Shown here piece after piece: positions 58,502-64,000 of a stretch of DNA of 64,000 nt. The DNA comes from Paraburkholderia sp. BCC1885 (lineage in GTDB: Bacteria; Pseudomonadota; Gammaproteobacteria; Burkholderiales; Burkholderiaceae). How positions within the stretch are numbered: position 1 is the stretch's first letter; the number at the start of each line of letters is the position of its first letter. Made by a program: the position numbers and the translations under genes. A model generated the notes under the pieces. It was not told the DNA's origin. It saw nothing but the letters and a program-made list of their open reading frames with translations, and ran no database searches. The stretch spans positions 1-64,000 of the forward strand of contig NZ_CAAJGM010000155.1 in NCBI RefSeq assembly GCF_900996235.1, given 5' to 3'.

Positions 58502-59077
58502 ATGAGCACGGCCATGCCATCCAGCGCGAAAATATCGACCGCAGCAGCGCTCGCGCCGTTGCTGCGTGACGCAACCGAAGCCGATTTGCCCGCCATCCAG
58601 GCCATCTATGCGCACCATGTCCTGCATGGCGTCGCCTCGTTCGAAGAAACGCCGCCTTCCGTCGACGACCTGCGCGGCCGCCTTGCATCCGTGCTGAGCC
58701 ATGGGCTGCCGTACATGGTTGCCGAGGTCGACGGCAAGATTGCGGGCTATTGCTACGCGACGCCCTACCGGCCGCGCGTTGCCTATCGCCATACCATCGA
58801 AGATTCGATCTACATGGACGACGCCTTTCGCGGCCGCGGGATTGGCCGCCTTCTGCTGGAAGCGCTGATTACACGCTGCGAAACCGGTCCGTGGCGGCAG
58901 ATGGTCGCCGTGATCGCGGATGGCGGCAGCGGCGGGTCGCTGTCGCTGCATCGCAGCCTCGGCTTCGAGTTGACCGGCACGCTGAAGGCGGTCGGATTCA
59001 AGCACGGCCGCTGGCTCGATACGACGCTGATGCAGCGCACGCTGGGGATCGGGGCTGCCGCGCCGCCGTCGCGTTAA
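58502..59077 (+). CDS. GNAT acetyltransferase (phosphinothricin acetyltransferase-like)
   Basis: This 191-residue N-acetyltransferase has LRDATEADLPAIQAIYAHHV and VASFEETPPS, typical of the phosphinothricin/methionine-sulfoximine acetyltransferase group. The acetyl-CoA loop is FRGRGIGRLLLEALI. The C-terminal GFKHGRWLDTTLMQRTL closes the fold. It would acetylate an amino-acid-like amine. It sits 9 bases before the MerR gene, so they may be co-transcribed. Confidence 0.9.
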   Translation: MSTAMPSSAKISTAAALAPLLRDATEADLPAIQAIYAHHVLHGVASFEETPPSVDDLRGRLASVLSHGLPYMVAEVDGKIAGYCYATPYRPRVAYRHTIEDSIYMDDAFRGRGIGRLLLEALITRCETGPWRQMVAVIADGGSGGSLSLHRSLGFELTGTLKAVGFKHGRWLDTTLMQRTLGIGAAAPPSR

Positions 59078-59086
59078 AATCCCCGC

Positions 59087-59977
59087 ATGCCGAAAACGCC
59101 TCGCTCCACCCCTGCCGCAACCGCTGCGCCCCATGCGCCCGCTGTTCCGCGCAACGAATACACCGTCGACGAACTCGCGCGGGTGACGGACAGCACCGTG
59201 CGCAACGTGCGCGCCTATCAGGACCGCGGCCTGCTGGCGCCGCCGGAAAAGCGCGGACGGGTTGGCGTGTACGACGACACCCATGTCTCGCGGCTCAAAC
59301 TCATCAACCATCTGCTGGCCCGCGGCTACACGCTTGCCAATATCCAGGACCTGATCAAGGCCGTCGACGAGGGCCACGACCTGCGCTCGATTCTCGGGCT
59401 CGAGACGGCCATCGGCAGCCGCTGGTCGCGCGAGCGGCCGAGGAAATACTCGCTGGTCGAACTGTTGCAGATGTTCGGCGACAAGGCTTCGCCCGGCGCA
59501 TTGTCGAAAGCGGTCGACCTGGGAGTGCTCGAGCGCCACGGCCTTTCATTTGTCGCCAACAGCCCCGCGGCGCTGTCGGCGGGCGCCACCATGGCGCGCG
59601 AGGGCATTCCGCTCGCCGATCTGCTCGATGCCGTGCGCATCTCACGTCCGCATTTCAACGCCGTCGCCAAGGCCATGGTGGATCTGGTGGTGCGCCAGCT
59701 CGACCGCTACGAAGCCGACGCCCTGCCGCCGCCCGCCGATGTGCCGGCGCTCGTCGAAGCAATCTGGCGGGTCCGGCCGGTTGCGATGGTGCTGGTTGAA
59801 TCCGAAATGAACCGCGCGCTCGAAGAAGCCTCCGGCGACTATCTCGGCGATCGCGTCGCGGCCATCATGGAAAAACTCGGCAGCACGCAGCATGGGGACG
59901 GGTCGCCGGTTTCGTCCGGCATCGAGGTCAAACCGGCACGCCCAGCCGGCGCGGGCAAAGCGAAAGCCAAAAAGTAA
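59087..59977 (+). CDS. MerR-family transcriptional regulator
   Basis: This 296-residue protein has an N-terminal MerR domain: YTVDELARVTDSTVRNVRAY is the recognition helix and GYTLANIQDLIKAVDEGHDL ends it. A long C-terminal helical domain of about 200 residues follows, without metal-binding cysteines. It ends in an Ala-Lys-rich tail. It is 9 bases after the GNAT gene. The ligand is unknown. Confidence 0.88.
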   Translation: MPKTPRSTPAATAAPHAPAVPRNEYTVDELARVTDSTVRNVRAYQDRGLLAPPEKRGRVGVYDDTHVSRLKLINHLLARGYTLANIQDLIKAVDEGHDLRSILGLETAIGSRWSRERPRKYSLVELLQMFGDKASPGALSKAVDLGVLERHGLSFVANSPAALSAGATMAREGIPLADLLDAVRISRPHFNAVAKAMVDLVVRQLDRYEADALPPPADVPALVEAIWRVRPVAMVLVESEMNRALEEASGDYLGDRVAAIMEKLGSTQHGDGSPVSSGIEVKPARPAGAGKAKAKK

Positions 59978-60575
59978 CCGCCGCAGTGGTTAGCTGCCCT
60001 TGAGCGCGCGCAGCGTCATCCGCGGTCTAAACCCCGAAGCGCACCTTTCGTACCCGTCGTCGTGAATGACAATACAGTTTGACACTGCATAATCAATAAA
60101 ATCAGCGGGTTGGCGGCGAACCGATGCAGACATGGAAACATTAAGGTTGACACAACGATCATGCAACGCGGGTGAACGGCCGACTAAATTTCCCGGACGT
60201 CAGTTCCCGGCAGGTGGCTGCAGGCCATCCTCGTCAACTACCCAATGCCAGCGGGCAATGGCTTCAACCTTGCATGCAAATCAGGAGGCGACGACGGGCA
60301 GGACGAATTATCAAGGTTCCTCATTTTTATCGAAACTCTGAACGTGCTTTTGCGAGTGTGATCAGTTGCGAGCAACTTGACCGAATCAGTCCTGTTCCAG
60401 CGTGCCTTGTCAGACTGAATGACCATACCGTATTGAATAAACGCCGACAAGCGCGGCCCGCCTCGGTCACTCGCTGCGCATATGCAGGACATTGGCCAGA
60501 CAGCGCCAGCCCAGAGTAGCAGCACGACGGGATGCGTTCACGCCTGACAGCCCTGCCGGGCAACCCGGCCCGTTT
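59978..60575. other. Spacer before the second T6SS remnant, no gene recognised
   Basis: Nothing convincing is seen in these 598 bases. A TTGACA at 60077 and AT-rich patches around 60080-60110 could be promoter parts. The drop in coding quality may mark the border of the decayed T6SS segment to the right. Confidence 0.4.
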
Positions 60576-60863
60576 CTACGCCGCAGCTTCGACAGTCGAC
60601 GGATCGGGGTCCAGTCGCTGCAATGCCAGGTCCCATTCCGGCAACCCAACTGCCTCGTACCGGCGCCTGGACTTGCGGGTACGGCAACGCTCCACGATCG
60701 CGCATTCCGGGCACCAGTGACCGTTCTTCACGCTCGCGGCCATCGTCCACCACGCGTGGCCCCGATGACATTGCCATTGCAGCTTCTGCCTGCTCGAAAC
60801 GTAGGTATCGGACAGGCACGCCCCGCCACGCGAATCCGCCAGTGCCTGCATGTCAGCCAGCAT
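60576..60863 (-). CDS. Small zinc-ribbon protein
   Basis: This 95-residue protein has a GGACLSDTYVSSRQKLQWQC opening and CHRGHAWWTMAASVKNGHWC, then CPEC: a treble-clef or zinc-ribbon module of the type found in short proteins near mobile elements. The ATG at 60863 lies inside the end of the truncated TssJ-like gene, in another frame. The frame continues upstream but is only overlap. The function is unknown. Confidence 0.6.
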   Translation of the reverse strand: MLADMQALADSRGGACLSDTYVSSRQKLQWQCHRGHAWWTMAASVKNGHWCPECAIVERCRTRKSRRRYEAVGLPEWDLALQRLDPDPSTVEAAA

Positions 60864-61080
60864 GACCCGTCTCCCGCTGCACCTCAGGCACCATGAACCC
60901 CGCCCGATACTGGTCGGCGCCGCGAGCCGTGACGACGACATCCATCTGCTTGACCTTCGTCTCGAACACCGCTTGCGTGGCGGCCGCGGTGCCATCCTTC
61001 ACGGACCGCCACATGCCGCATCCGCTGAGGGCCAGCGCGAGGGTGACACCGCAAGCGTCCCGGATCATTTTCCTGTGCAT
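60853..61080 (-). pseudogene. Truncated second TssJ-like lipoprotein
   Basis: The 75-residue product has a lipobox LALSGC, then GTAAATQAVFETKVKQMDVV, matching the N-terminal third of TssJ proteins. The sequence then departs from the family and stops, where a normal TssJ has 160-200 residues. Its ATG overlaps the stop of the second tssF (TGATG), so the two were once coupled in an operon. It is almost certainly a broken copy, probably cut by a deletion joined to unrelated sequence. Confidence 0.65.
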
Positions 61081-62939
61081 CAGAACGGTGCCCCCTCGAA
61101 CTCGATGCGTGGATAGACTATCTCCCGGCCGTCGATGCCCAGCGTCAGCCCCGTCGCATAGTGGACGGCCCCGTAACGCCCGATGAAATGATTCAGCACG
61201 TCGCCGAACAGCACGGCATCGCCCGGCCCGTCAAAGGCACTGGCATCGAGATCGACGTGAAGCCGGACCTCCTTGAGCAGGCCGCCATGCCTCAGCACCC
61301 GCCGCCAGGACACCCGCACGTCACGGATCGCGTCGATACGCCGTGCCGCAGCATCGTCCGGCGTCCAGTCGTAAAGCTCCAGCACCTCGCGCAACGCCGA
61401 CGCGCCCTCCGGATGGAAACGGTTCAGTTCGTTCGCGCCGCCCGCGGTGTGGTGGCCCAGCACGCGCCAGTCGTAGCCCGGGTAATAGCGCGGCGGATAG
61501 AGTGGCAGGCTCGGTGCCGTGAGGTTGCGCACCGACGCGATGCCGGTAAAGCCGGTGACCGTCTCGGTGATCGTCGCCTCGGATAGCGCCATGCGCGGCA
61601 GGCGCCCGTTGTTGGCGAACACCCGCGCCGTCAGGTAGCGGTCCGGCGGTGGACGGTCCTCATCATTCTTCGCGTCCGCAATTGTGCCCTCCCATAGCTG
61701 TCCCGAGAGCGATACCCACAATTGCCGCCCCGCCGGGCCGAAGCGCGTCGCGGTATGGAAGTACCGCTCCGGTTGCTCGTAACGCAGCATCCAGCCGCGA
61801 TGACGGAAACCCGTGAACGCCTTGTAGGAATACTGTGCGCTGTCCTCCGGATCGGCCGCATCCAGCGCGAGCACGTCATACGGTTCGACGTGATCCGCCA
61901 GGCCCTCCTGCACGCGGATCTGGTGCTCCCGGTCATGCCAGCCAGCAGGACGCAACGGCAGCGCGTCGACCTCGAACAGGTTGATCACGGGCGTGCAAAA
62001 CAGGCGGAAGCTGTCCCGGGTCACCGGATAGTCGCCGGAGATGCGCCCATCGAGTTCGATCTCGAAGGTCATCCGCTTTTCCCCGGCGGGCAGCACAGCG
62101 CTATCGAAGCCGCACAGGTCGACAAAGTGGAACTTCTGCGGAAACACGAAGTACTCCAGCATCGTCTGCTCGCGGTCGAGTTCCTCGTCGCGCTTCGGGT
62201 CCAGTATGGGCCACAGCCGCGTCGACGGACCGAACCCTGCCGGCTCGAAGTCCACCCGCCTCAGTCGCTCCAGCGCGCCGTCGCGTACCGAAGGCAGGCG
62301 CAGGCCAACGGACTCCACCTGATGGATCAACGCCGCGTAGAGCGCAGCGGCGGCAGGCCGGTCGCCGTGCAGGTACAGCCGGATACGCGACAGGTCGATC
62401 CGTTCGCGCTGTTCGCCGAGCCAGAGACCGAATGTGAGACGGATCACCGTGCGCCCATCGGCACGCACCGCGACCGCCGCATCGTCGACCGAGAGCGGCA
62501 ACAGTTCGACGGGCTGGGTGGTCCGGTAGAGACATTGCACCGCCTTCGGGCCGACAGGCGCCGAGCGCACCACGGCGCCGGCCGGAATCTGCGCCGTCGT
62601 CGTGGCATTGCGGTTCAGGGGACTGCATTCGATGATCGACAGCGACGGGATCGGTCGCGCGGCATACTCGAACAGGTTGTCGAGTGGCGCCTCCGTGATC
62701 TCCGGCAACCCGTCGTCGAGTTTCCCAAGCAGCCGCGCTACCAGAAACGCAAAGCCTTCATTGACCGCCCGGACCTGCTCATCCTCCTGACCATACTGCA
62801 TGCCGAGATGCCGCGCAGCATCGGGCTGGTCGCGCGCAAACTCGCGACCGGCTTCGCGCAGGTAGCGCATCTCGCCATCGAATTTAGCCAGGAACGGATT
62901 CGCCTGGTCGGCCTGGTACTTCTTCCACGGTGCAGTCAT
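61080..62939 (-). CDS. tssF: Second TssF-like T6SS baseplate protein
   Basis: The 619-residue protein is TssF-like from end to end: FDGEMRYLREAGREFARDQP opens it, and FRLFCTPVINLFEVDALPLR sits at the conserved middle. The C terminus, near IEFEGAPF, is intact. It is widely diverged from the main-locus TssF. Its ATG at 62939 overlaps the stop of an upstream frame (ATGA). It has no tssG or other complete core gene beside it, so it may be a relic or an alternative baseplate part for the main machine. Confidence 0.85.
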   Translation of the reverse strand: MTAPWKKYQADQANPFLAKFDGEMRYLREAGREFARDQPDAARHLGMQYGQEDEQVRAVNEGFAFLVARLLGKLDDGLPEITEAPLDNLFEYAARPIPSLSIIECSPLNRNATTTAQIPAGAVVRSAPVGPKAVQCLYRTTQPVELLPLSVDDAAVAVRADGRTVIRLTFGLWLGEQRERIDLSRIRLYLHGDRPAAAALYAALIHQVESVGLRLPSVRDGALERLRRVDFEPAGFGPSTRLWPILDPKRDEELDREQTMLEYFVFPQKFHFVDLCGFDSAVLPAGEKRMTFEIELDGRISGDYPVTRDSFRLFCTPVINLFEVDALPLRPAGWHDREHQIRVQEGLADHVEPYDVLALDAADPEDSAQYSYKAFTGFRHRGWMLRYEQPERYFHTATRFGPAGRQLWVSLSGQLWEGTIADAKNDEDRPPPDRYLTARVFANNGRLPRMALSEATITETVTGFTGIASVRNLTAPSLPLYPPRYYPGYDWRVLGHHTAGGANELNRFHPEGASALREVLELYDWTPDDAAARRIDAIRDVRVSWRRVLRHGGLLKEVRLHVDLDASAFDGPGDAVLFGDVLNHFIGRYGAVHYATGLTLGIDGREIVYPRIEFEGAPF

Positions 62940-63323
62940 GGCTGCAACTCCGGAGGCAATGGCGGCAGGGAAGGGAGTCCGGAGATCTGCCCGGCCCGGC
63001 CCGTTATGAAAATGCGCTCCGGCATCTGGAAGCCGCGCAGCTTGAGCAGGTCTAACGGCCCGGCCCCTGACCGAGGGCACGGCCACGCGTTCGTCGATCT
63101 GCAGGCCCGCACGCCGGCCGACGTACTGTTTGCCGTCGAGATCGAGCTGGGACGAGGTCACCGTCACATCCGCCGTATAGTCCTTGCAAAATCCCCCGCG
63201 CACCCGGAACTTCACCACATCGAAGTCGTGTTCGAGAATCCCGACCCAGACCCGCAGACGTTGGCTCAGACGCGCGCTCGGGTGGCGCAGCGCATCGGTG
63301 AAGCCTTTGGTCACAGCATTCAT
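62936..63323 (-). pseudogene. VgrG N-terminal fragment fused to a foreign tail
   Basis: From the ATG at 63323 the frame reads RLRVWVGILEHDFDVVKFRV and DYTADVTVTSSQLDLDGKQY, typical of the first VgrG (TssI) domain. It loses this likeness after about residue 86, near 63065. From there a different frame, LDLLKLRGFQMPERIF, runs to a stop that overlaps the second tssF start. Spike function is impossible. I do not recognise the source of the tail. It looks like a deletion junction between two former T6SS genes. Confidence 0.55.
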
Positions 63324-63866
63324 TCACACATCCCATTCCGGTTGAAAGGCACGAGGTAAATCGTTGCATTCGCAGCTATCGGCACCGAAATTTAGGGGTT
63401 GCTACAGAAAAACGTCAATCAACTTAAGTGGAGACGTCGAAATTCATCAACGATTTTGTCAATAAATGAAATATAAAACTCATTATATTTTTTGAGATTG
63501 AATTCCGTGGTACCGGTGCGCGCTGACTGAAGGGGCACTGTCTACGCATTTTCAGGAAGCGTGTTAGCACCGACTGCCGCACTTGAGGATTCTCAATCCG
63601 CGTCACTTCCGACGTCGATATGCGCGGTCCCGATAGCCGGACCTCGCCACGCAAGGGGGCCGTCCTATTTGATAGTGATTCCCGCTCCGGACAGTTTTTC
63701 GAGCACATCGATATTTGCAGCGAGTGGTAGCAAATGCTCCCATCGGCACTATATTGTCTTGTGTCAGACTTTATTGTTCGTTCACAGTCATATGCAAATC
63801 TCCATTGCTTGGTTTGCGGCTGGCGACGTCCATGCGACGATCCTTTTCACGCATGGAGACTCCCGA
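63324..63866. other. AT-rich spacer, no gene recognised
   Basis: These 543 bases include an AT-rich part (63410-63500) unlike the neighbouring coding DNA. A 94-residue minus-strand frame at 63424-63708 has no protein-like pattern. The region may hold the promoter of the gene starting at 63867. Confidence 0.4.
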
Positions 63867-64000
63867 ATGACACGCAGACCAGGCTCGCGCCCGCGCCTTC
63901 CCGTCCGTAACACGCCCGGCGCAATCGCCGCACTTGTCACGCTCACCGCGTTGACGCTGCTCGCGTGCGGCAACAGCCTCGCCCAGGACGCGGGCGACGC
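63867..64000 (+). CDS. Start of an exported protein, cut by the window end
   Basis: Only the first 44 residues are visible. A basic N terminus (MTRRPGSRPRLPVRN) precedes a hydrophobic stretch (IAALVTLTALTLLACG), followed by NSLAQDAGDA. This is either a signal peptide cleaved after SLAQ or a lipobox at LLAC. GGAG lies 9 bases before the ATG. The family cannot be told. Confidence 0.6.
   Translation, partial: MTRRPGSRPRLPVRNTPGAIAALVTLTALTLLACGNSLAQDAGD

Noticed and set aside
63424..63708. 94-residue minus-strand frame in the right spacer
   Set aside because: It has no protein-like pattern, no Shine-Dalgarno and an AT-rich spacer composition.

Overview
The window looks like chromosomal DNA of a beta-proteobacterium of the Burkholderia group, most likely Paraburkholderia. 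The coding sequence is GC-rich with dense antisense ORF shadows. A BetR-domain response regulator, a short conserved Burkholderiaceae protein (2.4-2.9 kb), a HexR-type box before zwf and the layout of the type VI secretion (T6SS) locus all point the same way. No rRNA, tRNA, CRISPR array or intact insertion sequence was seen. Species cannot be settled from the sequence alone.

Layout: 0-5.5 kb is an accessory, partly AT-rich stretch. It holds a perfect palindrome at the edge, an FRG-domain protein, an AbiU2-like HEPN protein, a small protein behind a canonical LexA box, a conserved Burkholderiaceae protein, an O-antigen-type acyltransferase and an XRE regulator with an inverted-repeat operator. 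6-8.3 kb has a zinc alcohol dehydrogenase and a LysR regulator.

8.3-32.1 kb is one complete T6SS locus with 13 of the usual core parts: tssM-tagF-OmpA on +, tssB-C-hcp-E-F-G-H and tssA on -, and tssJ-K-L on +. Accessory genes are an M15 peptidase (TagX-like), a TPR lipoprotein, a His-rich membrane protein, and a Fic protein with a small lipoprotein. VgrG and PAAR are absent, so the spike must be encoded elsewhere. A strong terminator closes tssL.

32-46.7 kb carries housekeeping and metabolic genes: zwf with a HexR-like box, a trans-3-hydroxy-L-proline dehydratase plus a pyrroline-carboxylate reductase, a C39-like protein, a BetR response regulator facing a hybrid histidine kinase, a NERD/SF1 helicase, two glutathione transferases, a TPR/glycosyltransferase-like protein and a probably leaderless zur. 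47-60 kb holds a KdgT permease with an RraA-like aldolase, an APH-like kinase, a TetR/MFS efflux pair with a palindromic operator, a zinc-ribbon/TPR protein, an orphan TAXI binding protein, a MocR/EamA divergent pair, a GNAT acetyltransferase and a MerR regulator.

60.5-63.3 kb is the wreck of a second, unrelated T6SS locus. An intact second TssF sits between a VgrG N-terminal fragment and a truncated TssJ-like lipoprotein, followed by a small zinc-ribbon protein. The window ends inside a new gene for an exported protein.
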